A stretch of 64,000 nucleotides of DNA from Actinomycetes bacterium. Lineage in GTDB: Bacteria; Actinomycetota; Acidimicrobiia; Acidimicrobiales; Palsa-688. The notes beneath the pieces were generated by a model that ran no database searches, was not told the origin of the DNA, and saw only the letters and a program-made list of their open reading frames with translations. Both the position numbers and the translations under genes were made by a program. Location of the stretch: assembly GCA_021808665.1 (NCBI GenBank), contig JAKBBA010000014.1, positions 14,470-78,469 of the forward strand. The letters run 5' to 3'. Positions 46,286-54,482 of the stretch are shown piece by piece. Numbering within the stretch: position 1 is the stretch's first letter; the number at the start of each line of letters is the position of its first letter.

Positions 46286-47103
46286 TCGTCGAACCGAGCG
46301 GGTCCCTGCCCGCCGAGCCAGCGGAAATCAAGGCGTGCTGTGCCGCCGGGTACCAGTCCGACGTCGTGGCGCTGATCCTCGGGGAGAGCTACCACCCTGG
46401 AGGGTCTGCGCTTACCCGCCGGCTGGCCGTCGCCGTAGGCGTGTCCGCCGGCTGCGAGGTCCTCGACGTGGCCTCGGGACCGGGGTCCACAGCGATGCTG
46501 CTCGCACGCGAGTTCCGCGCTTCGGTGCTGGGTGTCGACCTGGGGGAAGGTGCGGTCGCTCAGGCGAACCGGCGAGCTGCCGACGCCGGCATGGCGGGTT
46601 ACGGACCGGGGCAAGTGCACTTCGAGGTCGGCGATGCTGAGCGCCTCCCCATAGCCGACGCATCGGTCGACGTCGTGGTGAGCGAGTGCGCCCTGTGCAC
46701 CTTCCCGGACAAGCTGGCGGCCGCAGCCGAGATGGCCAGGGTCGTCCGTCCCGGTGGCCGCATCGGGATCACCGACGTCGTCTTGGACCCGGACCGCCTC
46801 GACCCTGAGCTCGCCGACCTCGCCGGGTGGATAGCCTGCCTGGCTGACGCCCGACCCGTGGAGGGTTACCGGGCCGTTTTCACCTCCGCTGGTCTTGAGA
46901 CTGTCTCGGTGGAACGCCACGACCAAGCCCTCGGCGACATGATCGACATGATAGACGCCCGGATCACCGCCCTGGCGATGGCCGATAGCGCTGCTTTAGC
47001 CGACGTGGACCTCCCGTCGGTACGGCGGCGGATTGCGGTCGCAAGACGGGCGGTAGCCGACGGCGTCGCCGGCTACGTGCTCATGGTCGCTCGCCGGCCA
47101 TGA
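46282..47103 (+). CDS. Class I SAM-dependent methyltransferase
   Basis: 273 residues from GTG 46282, overlapping the radical SAM stop. SAM-binding loop VLDVASGPGSTAMLLA, DAERLPIADASVDVVVSECA, and RVVRPGGRIGITDVVL follow the class I pattern. An unusual Cys pair sits at the N-terminus (IKACCAAGYQSDVVALILG). Some actinobacterial proteins with this N-terminus are called arsenite-methyltransferase-like, but the arsenite-binding Cys set is not complete. Coupling to the radical SAM gene and the following CDP-alcohol phosphatidyltransferase suggests a lipid or lipid head-group substrate (inference). Confidence 0.75.
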   Translation: MIVEPSGSLPAEPAEIKACCAAGYQSDVVALILGESYHPGGSALTRRLAVAVGVSAGCEVLDVASGPGSTAMLLAREFRASVLGVDLGEGAVAQANRRAADAGMAGYGPGQVHFEVGDAERLPIADASVDVVVSECALCTFPDKLAAAAEMARVVRPGGRIGITDVVLDPDRLDPELADLAGWIACLADARPVEGYRAVFTSAGLETVSVERHDQALGDMIDMIDARITALAMADSAALADVDLPSVRRRIAVARRAVADGVAGYVLMVARRP

Positions 47104-47848
47104 TCCTCGTCGCTGACCGTCTTGAGCGCTTAGGGTTGCGAAGTGCCCGTAGGGCGAGCACGGCTTGCATGGCCGCGGCCGGGCGCAGCAGAGCCGGACG
47201 GGGCACTTCCACCATCTCGCCTTTTGCGAAGCTCGCCACGGTCACAGCCGCTACGGGCGCGACCCAGGCAAGGCCAGCTGCCGCTAGAACCCTTCGATCC
47301 GTTTCGTTACGCCAGGCGAACCAGGCCCAGAAGGCGGCATCCGCCAACGAGTCGGCGTAATGGCCGAACTGGGTGGGACCGGCGCGACGCGCGAGGATGC
47401 CGTCGGCTTTGTCCGACAAGATTGCAGCCACACCCAGCCATGGCCGGCCGCCTACCATGGCTGGCGAGTTTGCCACAGCCGGCAGGTTTGCCCGCAGCAG
47501 GGTGAGGGCGCTCGCCGAGCCGATCGACCGGCGCGGGCCGAGCATCCCGAGGTGTGTGACCGCCATCGCCCAGCTGATCCCCACCCAGGTACGACGAGGC
47601 CGGGCCAGTCGCGCCAGCGCAGCGTGCATTACCGTAATTTCCACTGCCGCCCACGGATGAGCGACCGCCTGGCGCACCGACCGGCGCCCGGTCGCCAGGG
47701 CGAACCGACCCCAACTCGCCACACCCCACCCGCCTGCCCGCAATCCTGCCAGAAGGTCATCGGTAGCCGCTCGGCTTTCGACCGCACCGATCCGATCTCC
47801 CCGGCCGGCAGACCGCGCCCTAAGCTGGGCGGACGACAAGAAAGCCAC
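47081..47848 (-). CDS. CDP-alcohol phosphatidyltransferase family protein
   Basis: About 255 residues from GTG 47848; the frame is open to 47968 but would then overlap the divergent FAD gene. GTG 47722 and ATG 47629 are later alternatives. The family motif DxxDG(x2)AR(x8)G(x3)D(x3)D is complete in LSDKADGILARRAGP followed by TQFGHYADSLADAAF. Several membrane helices surround it. Such enzymes transfer a phosphatidyl group from CDP-diacylglycerol (or an ether analogue) to an alcohol. It overlaps the convergent methyltransferase by 23 nt and is divergent from the FAD-dependent enzyme. Confidence 0.72.
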   Translation of the reverse strand: MAFLSSAQLRARSAGRGDRIGAVESRAATDDLLAGLRAGGWGVASWGRFALATGRRSVRQAVAHPWAAVEITVMHAALARLARPRRTWVGISWAMAVTHLGMLGPRRSIGSASALTLLRANLPAVANSPAMVGGRPWLGVAAILSDKADGILARRAGPTQFGHYADSLADAAFWAWFAWRNETDRRVLAAAGLAWVAPVAAVTVASFAKGEMVEVPRPALLRPAAAMQAVLALRALRNPKRSRRSATRIMAGERP

Positions 47849-47926
47849 GGCATTGGACAGTAGTGCGCGCCAACCCTTCCACGAACCCTCGGAGGGCTTG
47901 CGGTACCTCGGCTCAGGGAAGCGGCC

Positions 47927-49474
47927 ATGAAAGGAGTCGAGGAGATCGTGGTGATCGGCGGCGGCCACAACGGTCTCGTCGCAGCCTGCTACCTGGCCCG
48001 GGCCGGGCTTTCGGTGACTGTGCTCGAAGCCGCCCCGGCGGTGGGCGGAGGGTCACGCACCGAGGAGACGATCCCCGGATATCGCTTCGACACCCACTCC
48101 GCCGCGCACAACATAATCAACATGACGAGCATCCCCTACGACCTCGACCTGCTCGGGGCCGGGTTGCGCTATGTCGAGATGGATCCGTTCGCGATCGGCG
48201 TGGCGCCCGACCAGCCGATCCTGCGCTTCTTCCGGTCGATAGAAGCGACTCTCAGCCACCTCGCCGTCGACGATCCCTCCGAAGCAGCCCGCTACGAGGC
48301 GTGGATGGACTGGGCGGTGCCGTTGGTCGACGCCGCCGTCGGGTTCCTCGAAGGGGGTGGTCCCCGCAGCGGGCTAGGAGCGGCGTTCGCTGCTACAAGA
48401 GCATTACGCCGCCTCGGCGGCCCGGCGTCTATGGCCGCGGCGACGCTGGCCCCTTACGGGTCGCTGCTGTCCCGGCTGTTCACCACCGAGCGGGTCCGGG
48501 CGCCGGTAGCCGCGTTCGCCGCGCACGCGTCGGTCGGGCCTGACGCGCCGGGCGGGGCGTACTTCGCCGTGTGGCAGGCCGCCTACCACCGTTTCGGGCA
48601 GTGGCATGCTCTCGGCGGCGCACAAGCCCTCGCCGACGCCCTCGCCCTGCGGCTCGCCTCCTACGGCGGCCGTGTGGTCACGGGTTGCCCTGTCGACGCC
48701 ATCGAAACCCGGTCGGGGAAGGTGAGCGGGATTCGCGCCGTCGGCGGCGAACGCTACCCTGCGGACGCTGTCCTCGCTGCGATCCACCCCCAAGTAGCGC
48801 TCGACATGGTGGAGCCGTCACCGGACGGTGATTTGGTGGAGGGGCTGCGCGCCGCGCACACCGGAAACGCCGTGCAGCTAGTCGTGCACGTCGCTACGAC
48901 AGCCCTGCCCGCCTACCAGGGGGCGCAACCCGGCGACTGGAACGGGCTGCAAAGCCACGTCGGAAGTATCCACGAGCTGTCCGCCGGCTTCGCCGAAGCG
49001 CAGGCCCGTCGCCTGCCCGTTCGCCCGCCGACCTACGCGTTCACACCTAGCGCCCTCGACGCCGGGCTCGCCCCTCCTGGCCACCACACCGTCTATCTCG
49101 CCTGCCCGTGCGCGCCCGCGGCCGTCGACGGCGGATGGAGCGTGCACGCCGAGCCTTTCGCCGAAGCCATGTTCGACCAGATGGAGGCCCACGCCCCTGG
49201 ATTTCGGGACTCCATCGTCGACTGGCATATACGGACCCCCGAGTTGATGGCAAGAGAGCTGCGCCTACCCGGCGCCCACCCGATGCATCTCGACATCACC
49301 TTGGACCAGCTCGGGCCGCTGCGGCCAACACGGGCGCTGGGGAACCACCGCACCCCGGTCGCCGGGCTGCTCCTAGCCGGTGCCGGCAGCTCCCCCACCG
49401 GCGGGATATCCGGGCTACCGGGACGCAACGCCGCCCGAAGGCTCCTAGCCGACCTGAAGCACAAAGACCGGTGA
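47927..49474 (+). CDS. FAD-dependent phytoene-desaturase-like oxidoreductase
   Basis: 515 residues. N-terminal EEIVVIGGGHNGLVAACYLARAG is the GxGxxN FAD loop and AGLSVTVLEAAPAVGGGSRT follows. C-terminal LAGAGSSPTGGISGLPGRNA closes the FAD site. The HNGLVAA form is typical of the PYROXD2/phytoene-desaturase-like branch, which acts on long isoprenoid or acyl chains. The substrate is unknown, but a chain desaturase or saturase would fit the lipid island. Alternatives include amine oxidase-like activity. Confidence 0.78.
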   Translation: MKGVEEIVVIGGGHNGLVAACYLARAGLSVTVLEAAPAVGGGSRTEETIPGYRFDTHSAAHNIINMTSIPYDLDLLGAGLRYVEMDPFAIGVAPDQPILRFFRSIEATLSHLAVDDPSEAARYEAWMDWAVPLVDAAVGFLEGGGPRSGLGAAFAATRALRRLGGPASMAAATLAPYGSLLSRLFTTERVRAPVAAFAAHASVGPDAPGGAYFAVWQAAYHRFGQWHALGGAQALADALALRLASYGGRVVTGCPVDAIETRSGKVSGIRAVGGERYPADAVLAAIHPQVALDMVEPSPDGDLVEGLRAAHTGNAVQLVVHVATTALPAYQGAQPGDWNGLQSHVGSIHELSAGFAEAQARRLPVRPPTYAFTPSALDAGLAPPGHHTVYLACPCAPAAVDGGWSVHAEPFAEAMFDQMEAHAPGFRDSIVDWHIRTPELMARELRLPGAHPMHLDITLDQLGPLRPTRALGNHRTPVAGLLLAGAGSSPTGGISGLPGRNAARRLLADLKHKDR

Positions 49475-49484
49475 CCGCCGGCGG

Positions 49485-49898
49485 CTAGGGCACTCGGCCG
49501 CTCCGGGTAGAGCTACGGAACGGGGTGAGGTAGCCGATGCTCGCCACGACGAACGGAACCGCATAGTTGGTGGCCACTCGTACCCAAGTCGATATCGACG
49601 GGTGGCCTGAGGCGATAACGGAACCTTCGTTAACGGCCGACAGAAGCGTGCCCACGACGCTCGACACGACCACACCGGTGCGGAAGGTGTAGCCACGAGC
49701 GACCAAGATCAACGCCTCAAGCGGAGAGGACCACGCCGGCGGTTGCCGCTTCAGCCCCCCGGCCGCAACGCTCCCGGCAGCGGCCTCCCCGGCTGCAGCA
49801 TGCGCCGTGATGGAGGGGTCCACCCCGTGCGAAAGGGGAGCGTCACCCACAAGTGCGGGCGGGTTGGGTGGGTCCGAGTTAGCTGACATTGCGGTCAC
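49485..49898 (-). CDS. Small membrane protein, nitrate/nitrite transporter NrtS-like
   Basis: 137 residues. After a disordered N-terminus (about 55 residues) two hydrophobic helices are visible, RTGVVVSSVVGTLLSAVNEG and WVRVATNYAVPFVVASIGYL, connected by a short polar loop. The G-T-L-L-x2-x-N-E-G and Y-x2-P-F/Y patterns resemble the two-helix NrtS family of cyanobacterial nitrate transporters. No nitrate-assimilation genes are nearby. It overlaps the upstream zinc-finger gene by 4 nt. Confidence 0.5.
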   Translation of the reverse strand: MTAMSANSDPPNPPALVGDAPLSHGVDPSITAHAAAGEAAAGSVAAGGLKRQPPAWSSPLEALILVARGYTFRTGVVVSSVVGTLLSAVNEGSVIASGHPSISTWVRVATNYAVPFVVASIGYLTPFRSSTRSGRVP

Positions 49899-50143
49899 TG
49901 CCCCCCCTTGAGAGTCGAACCGTACCGCTTAGTACGGGCCAGGAGCAGCTCGGAAGGACGGCTCGTACCGGCACGTCCGAGTGCCGCCTTGATCAACACC
50001 AGCCACTCGGCGTCCTGGCTGCACGCCCAGCACGCTGCGAGATGCCGTCGGACCGCAACGGCGAGAGTCGGTTCGGCCTCGCCGTCGAGATAGGCTTCGA
50101 CCCCTCTACGTAGGGCTCGGTGCTCTGGCGTGTTCACCAACAT
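49895..50143 (-). CDS. Zinc-finger anti-sigma-like protein
   Basis: 82 residues from ATG 50143; GTG 50155 would add 4. The H-x3-C-x2-C motif of zinc anti-sigma (ZAS) proteins is RRHLAACWACSQDAEW, preceded by an acidic/helical segment (EAYLDGEAEPTLAVAVR). No membrane segment. It is divergent from the ECF sigma gene at 50211 with a palindrome in between, and leads a two-gene unit with the NrtS-like membrane protein. It may bind the same sigma factor as the anti-sigma at 50768 or be a redox sensor on its own (inference). Confidence 0.7.
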   Translation of the reverse strand: MLVNTPEHRALRRGVEAYLDGEAEPTLAVAVRRHLAACWACSQDAEWLVLIKAALGRAGTSRPSELLLARTKRYGSTLKGGQ

Positions 50144-50166
50144 CCCTAAATCCACTCCCCCCGGCG

Positions 50167-50184
50167 GGCATTCCCTGGAATGCC
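50167..50184. promoter_or_regulatory. 8-bp palindrome between the zinc-finger gene and the ECF sigma gene
   Basis: GGCATTCC (50167-50174) and GGAATGCC (50177-50184) with a 2-nt spacer (CT). Placed in the 67-nt divergent gap. An ECF promoter normally has AAC in the -35 region, and the sequence here does not show one, so a repressor or activator site is more likely. Confidence 0.45.
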
Positions 50185-50210
50185 GAAGCCGCTAAGGGGG
50201 TTCCACATGC

Positions 50211-50771
50211 GTGTACCAAGCAGGCGAGCGTCAGCGAGGGGAAGACGCGTTCGCTCGCTACGTACTACCCGAGCTGGAGGTGCTGGCCAGGGTGGCGTTC
50301 TCGATCACCCGCAACACAGCGGACGCCGAGGACTTGGTCCAAGAGACATTACTGTGCGCCTACAGGGCGATCGACCGCTTCGACGGCGCACATCCCCGGG
50401 CGTGGCTGTTCACTATCATGCGCAACGCCGAAGCGAAGCGACACCGCCGGCGACGGCCGCAGCTGCTGCGCGACCCGGCCCAGGCAGGGCGGGTCGAGTC
50501 CGCCGACCCCCGTGGAGGCGTCGCGTCCCCCGAGCAAGTTGTCGTCGGCGCGGAGTTCGACGCTGTGGTGGCTCAGTGCCTGGCCTCGCTTCCGGATCGA
50601 CACCGCCAAGTAGTCGAGCTTGTCGACATCGACGGGCTGTCGTACGCCGAGGCGGCAGAAGTCATCGGAGTGCCGGTAGGCACGGTCATGAGCCGGCTGC
50701 ACCGCGCCCGGACCAGGATTCGCCAGCGCCTGACTGCTGCTGGCCTCGCACCGAAGAGGAGCATGCGATGA
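50211..50771 (+). CDS. ECF-type RNA polymerase sigma factor
   Basis: 186 residues from GTG 50211 with AAGGGGG 10 nt upstream. Region 2 is LARVAFSITRNTADAEDLVQ, TLLCAYRAIDRF and HPRAWLFTIMRNAEAKRHRR; region 4 is LASLPDRHRQVVELVDIDG, LSYAEAAEVIGVPVGTVMS and RLHRARTRIRQRL. Regions 1 and 3 are absent, as expected for the extracytoplasmic-function class. Its stop overlaps the anti-sigma start by 4 nt. The rest of the operon encodes a flavin enzyme, a cyclopropane-synthase-like methyltransferase and an acyl-ACP desaturase, so the sigma factor probably responds to membrane or oxidative stress. Confidence 0.9.
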   Translation: MYQAGERQRGEDAFARYVLPELEVLARVAFSITRNTADAEDLVQETLLCAYRAIDRFDGAHPRAWLFTIMRNAEAKRHRRRRPQLLRDPAQAGRVESADPRGGVASPEQVVVGAEFDAVVAQCLASLPDRHRQVVELVDIDGLSYAEAAEVIGVPVGTVMSRLHRARTRIRQRLTAAGLAPKRSMR

Positions 50772-51040
50772 GAGTGTGGAACGCGACGGCGAGCCGGATG
50801 CGCTGCGTGGCGACGATGAGAGTGCTGCAAACCTACCTCGACGGTGCACTCGACGAGGTAGCGGCGCAGCGGGTCGCCGACCATCTCGAGGACTGCCGTC
50901 GCTGCGGTCTCGAAGCCGACGTCTATGCGGAGATCAAGACGGCGCTCGGCGAACAGGACCGGACGGTCGACCCTCGAGCGATCGAGCGGTTACGACATTT
51001 CGGTGAGCAGCTCGTACGGGGCGACGCGGCGGGGTCGTGA
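50768..51040 (+). CDS. Zinc-binding anti-sigma factor (soluble ZAS)
   Basis: 90 residues from ATG 50768, overlapping the sigma stop (ATGA). The ZAS motif H-x3-C-x2-C is ADHLEDCRRCGLEADVYAEI. No transmembrane segment, so it should bind and release the sigma factor in the cytoplasm in response to thiol oxidation or zinc loss (known for RsrA/ChrR relatives). It overlaps the flavin enzyme gene by 4 nt. Confidence 0.85.
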   Translation: MRVWNATASRMRCVATMRVLQTYLDGALDEVAAQRVADHLEDCRRCGLEADVYAEIKTALGEQDRTVDPRAIERLRHFGEQLVRGDAAGS

Positions 51041-52410
51041 GGACCTACGATGTCGCAGTCGTAGGCGGCGGCGCCGGCGGCTTGGCCGCCGCCCGGGCCG
51101 GGGCGCGCCGCGGGCTGCGCACCGTGCTCGTCTCTGACAGCGCTCTCGGCGGCGACTGCACTTTCACCGGCTGCGTCCCCTCCAAGACGCTGATCGAAGC
51201 CGCGGCCGATGGCCGGGAGTTCGGGGAAGCCGTCACCAAAATGCGCTCCGTTATTAGCCAGATCGCTGCTAGCGAGGACGCAAGCGTGCTGCGAAAGGAG
51301 GGTGTCGAGGTCGTGGAGGGCCGAGCCGGCTTCTCCGGCCCCCGCACCCTGTCAATCGAAGGAAAGTCGATTCGGGCCGAGACAGTGGTCGTCGCCACCG
51401 GTTCCCGTCCCGCCGTGCCGCCGATCCAAGGCCTGGACACAGTCGGATTCCTGACCAACGAAACGGTTTTCGATCTCGACGAGCTACCCGCGTCGATAGC
51501 CATTCTCGGCGGCGGAGCCATCGGCTGCGAACTGGCACAAGCCTTCCGGCGCTTCGGGTCGCAGGTACACGTCGTCGAAGGCGAGGCTCGGCTGCTTCCA
51601 CGAGAGGAACCCGAGGCCAGCGCCGTGCTAGCTGGCGCATTCGCCGCCGACGGTATCGGCGTGCACCTCGGCGCCGGGGTGACCCGCGTCGGTCCCGCAG
51701 AGTCCGGCGCGGGAGTCTGCCTGGAACGCTCGGACGGGTCGAGCGTTTGCGCCGATACGCTCCTGGTGGCGGTAGGCCGGCGCCCGAACACGGCCGGCCT
51801 CGAAGCCGGGGTGGGAGGTGTCGAGCTCGACGAGCGGGGTTTCGTGCGAACCGATCGTTTCCTAGCGACCAGCGCCCCCGGGGTGTACGCAGTCGGAGAC
51901 GTAACCGGCCGCTTGCTGTTCACTCACGCGGCGGACGAGATGGGCCGCATCGCTGTCCGCAACGGCTCCTCCAAGCTCGGCCGGCTGGGGCGCCGGGCTT
52001 TCGTCGCCTCGTCAATCCCTTGGGTGACGTTCTGCGACCCGGAGGTCGCCAGGGTGGGACTGACCGAGGCGCAGGCCGTCGAGGCCGGGGGTAGGGTCGC
52101 CTTCGTTCCCATGTCGCAGGTCGACCGGGCGATCGCCGCTGGGAGGACCGAAGGTTTCGTGAAGCTGATCGCCGGGCCCCGGCGCCTGCTGGGTGACAGC
52201 GGCGGCGGGCGCGTCCTCGGGGCGACGATCGTCGCACCCCGAGCCGGCGAGATGATCCACGAAGTGGCCCTTGCGATACGCACCGGCATGTTCACGGGCC
52301 GCCTCGCCCAGACAGTCCACGCCTACCCGACATGGTCGACGAGCTTGCGCCAGGCGGCAGCCAAGTTCTTCGTGGCCTCCGACGGCCACCCGAGCGAGTC
52401 CAACTCGTAA
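51037..52410 (+). CDS. Pyridine nucleotide-disulfide oxidoreductase
   Basis: 457 residues from GTG 51037. FAD loop VVGGGAGGLAAARAGARRGL, intact CX4C redox pair in GDCTFTGCVPSKTLIEAA, NAD loop ILGGGAIGCELAQAFRRFG, and AVGDVTGRLLFTHAADEMGR. The C-terminal His/Glu dyad is only partly conserved (HAYPTWSTSLRQ), more like mercuric reductase-type relatives than lipoamide dehydrogenase. Within an ECF operon of lipid genes it may supply reducing power to the methyltransferase product or protect against electrophiles (inference). Confidence 0.82.
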   Translation: MRTYDVAVVGGGAGGLAAARAGARRGLRTVLVSDSALGGDCTFTGCVPSKTLIEAAADGREFGEAVTKMRSVISQIAASEDASVLRKEGVEVVEGRAGFSGPRTLSIEGKSIRAETVVVATGSRPAVPPIQGLDTVGFLTNETVFDLDELPASIAILGGGAIGCELAQAFRRFGSQVHVVEGEARLLPREEPEASAVLAGAFAADGIGVHLGAGVTRVGPAESGAGVCLERSDGSSVCADTLLVAVGRRPNTAGLEAGVGGVELDERGFVRTDRFLATSAPGVYAVGDVTGRLLFTHAADEMGRIAVRNGSSKLGRLGRRAFVASSIPWVTFCDPEVARVGLTEAQAVEAGGRVAFVPMSQVDRAIAAGRTEGFVKLIAGPRRLLGDSGGGRVLGATIVAPRAGEMIHEVALAIRTGMFTGRLAQTVHAYPTWSTSLRQAAAKFFVASDGHPSESNS

Positions 52411-52433
52411 CCCCCGTCGGCTACTGTGCGGGC

Positions 52434-53441
52434 GTGAACTACGCGCGGGCCACCTCGCAAGAGCCTCACAACCCTGAGACGCCACAAGGCGAGACGCTTG
52501 GAGCGTCGAGAGCGGCCATCGAGCACCATTACGACGTCGGCCGGGATTTCTACGGGCTGTGGCTGGACTCTGAAATGGTCTACTCGTGCGCGATGTGGGC
52601 CGACGGCTCTCCCCCCGATGGCGACCTCGAAACCGCGCAGAAGGCCAAGATGGCATGGCACGCCGAGTCGGCGCACGCGCAAGGGGCCGCCCGGGTGCTC
52701 GACGTGGGATGCGGGTGGGGAGCCCTCGCCCGTCACCTGGTAGCCGAGCACGGGGTCGAGCACGTGACGGGCCTCACTTTGAGCGCTGACCAGGCGGCCT
52801 ACGTCGCATCTGGGTTGGGTTCCGCCGGTCCCGGCCCGCGACAGGGCCGGATCGAGGTGCGCCTCGAGGACTGGCGTGACCACCGCCCGGCCGCGCCCTA
52901 CGACGCGATCGTGTCGGTGGGAGCATTCGAGCATTTCGCCCGCCATGGCCTAGAGCGAGCCGAGCGTCGGGCGGTTTACCGGAGTTTCTTCGATGCGGCT
53001 GGCGGCTGGATCAGACCGGGGGGTTGGATGTCGCTTCAGACGATCGCATACGACGACGCCGACCCCGACAAGGTCCGTAACTTCGACTTCCTCACCGAGG
53101 AGATATTCCCAGAGTCTGGGCTTCCAACCCTCGCCGACGTGGTGGTCGCAGCGGAGCCGAGCTGGAGGATCGTCAAGCTGCGATCGGACCCCGACCACTA
53201 CGCCGCCACGTTGCGGATCTGGCAGGACCGCCTCGAAGCCAACCGCGGACCCGCCACCGACCTCGTCGGCAGGTCGACCTACCGCCGCTACGCCCGGTAC
53301 TTGAGATTGTGCCGGGCACTTTTCGATCAGAGAGCCTGCACTTTGTACCGCATAAGCCTGCAACGGCGCAACGCTGCGACGCTTTCGGAGCAACAGCCCA
53401 CGCCGGAGGGGGCCGCGAGCGGCGGGGACCGCCGACCATGA
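52434..53441 (+). CDS. Cyclopropane-fatty-acyl-phospholipid synthase-like methyltransferase
   Basis: 335 residues from GTG 52434, 23 nt after the oxidoreductase stop. Family marks: HHYDVGRDFYGLWLDSEMVYS near the N-terminus (split here as HHYDVGRDFYGLWLDS and EMVYSCAMW), the SAM loop ARVLDVGCGWGALARHLVAE, GLTLSADQAAYV and SVGAFEHFARHGLERAERRA. These match CFA synthase and mycolic acid cyclopropane synthases, which add a methylene from SAM across a cis double bond of an acyl chain. The downstream desaturase would make that double bond (inference). Confidence 0.88.
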   Translation: MNYARATSQEPHNPETPQGETLGASRAAIEHHYDVGRDFYGLWLDSEMVYSCAMWADGSPPDGDLETAQKAKMAWHAESAHAQGAARVLDVGCGWGALARHLVAEHGVEHVTGLTLSADQAAYVASGLGSAGPGPRQGRIEVRLEDWRDHRPAAPYDAIVSVGAFEHFARHGLERAERRAVYRSFFDAAGGWIRPGGWMSLQTIAYDDADPDKVRNFDFLTEEIFPESGLPTLADVVVAAEPSWRIVKLRSDPDHYAATLRIWQDRLEANRGPATDLVGRSTYRRYARYLRLCRALFDQRACTLYRISLQRRNAATLSEQQPTPEGAASGGDRRP

Positions 53442-54400
53442 CCACCCCTGTTCCTGCCGGCCCCTTGTCGGGAGTGGGCCTGAGCCCCATAACCCGTGAG
53501 GTGCTCGACAGCGCTGCGCGCGGCCTTCTCGAAGCCCACCTGGCTCGCAGCCGCGAGTGGTTCCCCCATCAGCTTGTCCCCTGGGAGCAGGGAAGGAGCT
53601 TCGGTCCCGACGACCCAGGAGAGACACCCCAGGTCGATCTGGCGCCCGGTGTAGCCAGCGCCTTGTGGGTGAACGTGCTGACCGAGGACAACCTCCCCCA
53701 CTACTTCCAGGCGATCACTGCCACCTTCGGCGTGGACTCGGCGCTAGGAGAGTGGAACCGACGCTGGACCGCCGAGGAGCAGCGCCACTCGACCGTCATG
53801 AGGGACTGGATGTGTGTTACCCGCTGCGTCGACTTAGTATGCCTCGAACGGGCCAGGATGCGCCAGGTTTCGTTAGGCTTCGCCTCGGAGCTGCGCTCGG
53901 TGAGCCTCATAGACGGCGTCGTATACCTGGCGTTACAAGAGCTCGCCACGAGAGTTTCTCATCGCAACACCGGCCGTCTGCTCACGGACCCGGCTGGAGC
54001 TGCGATCATGAACCGGGTCGCTAGCGACGAGAACCTCCACTACCTGTTCTACCGGGATCTCGTGTCGGCTGTGATGTCGGTCAACCCCTCAGAGGTGCTC
54101 CAAGCCATAGACCGCCAGGTTTGCACGTTCGAGATGCCCGGGAACGGCATAGAAGGCTTCGCCGGTCACGCGGCGTCGATAGCCGCCGCGGGCATCTACG
54201 ACTTCGCCGTGCACTACGAGCAGATCCTGGTGCCTCTAGTGCTGCGAGGCTGGGCGATCGAATCTCTAGGAAACCTCGACCAGACGGGTGAAGCAGCGCG
54301 AGCTCATGTCTTGGCGCGCATCGCAAGGACCGGTCGGGTCGCCGAGCGTCTACGGGAACAGAAGGACCAGTCACCTCGCTGCTCACCCCCGATGAACTAA
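53438..54400 (+). CDS. Acyl-ACP desaturase (diiron, FA_desaturase_2 type)
   Basis: 320 residues from ATG 53438, overlapping the methyltransferase stop by 4 nt. Diiron ligands: Glu in NVLTEDNLPHYFQAI, EEQRHS in RRWTAEEQRHSTVMRDW, Glu in VVYLALQELATRVSHRN, and the final pair in ASDENLHYLFYRDL. These are the positions used by stearoyl-ACP desaturases and mycobacterial DesA1/DesA2. It introduces a cis double bond into an acyl-ACP. Last gene of the ECF operon. Confidence 0.87.
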   Translation: MTTPVPAGPLSGVGLSPITREVLDSAARGLLEAHLARSREWFPHQLVPWEQGRSFGPDDPGETPQVDLAPGVASALWVNVLTEDNLPHYFQAITATFGVDSALGEWNRRWTAEEQRHSTVMRDWMCVTRCVDLVCLERARMRQVSLGFASELRSVSLIDGVVYLALQELATRVSHRNTGRLLTDPAGAAIMNRVASDENLHYLFYRDLVSAVMSVNPSEVLQAIDRQVCTFEMPGNGIEGFAGHAASIAAAGIYDFAVHYEQILVPLVLRGWAIESLGNLDQTGEAARAHVLARIARTGRVAERLREQKDQSPRCSPPMN

Positions 54401-54482
54401 CGGGCTGGTCCAGCAGCTGGGATTGTCGGCGGTGGTCGGCGTGCGCTCGTCGCGGCACTCGGAGTTGAGGTCGCCGGGGACG

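Noticed and set aside
46282..47103. Arsenite methyltransferase (ArsM)
   Set aside because: The N-terminal CC pair alone is not the full arsenite-binding Cys set, and there are no ars genes nearby. A general class I methyltransferase is safer.
50180..50767. Upstream extension of the anti-sigma frame to 50180
   Set aside because: The upstream part lies in another frame of the sigma gene and is Arg-rich without homology; ATG 50768 overlapping the sigma stop is the natural start.
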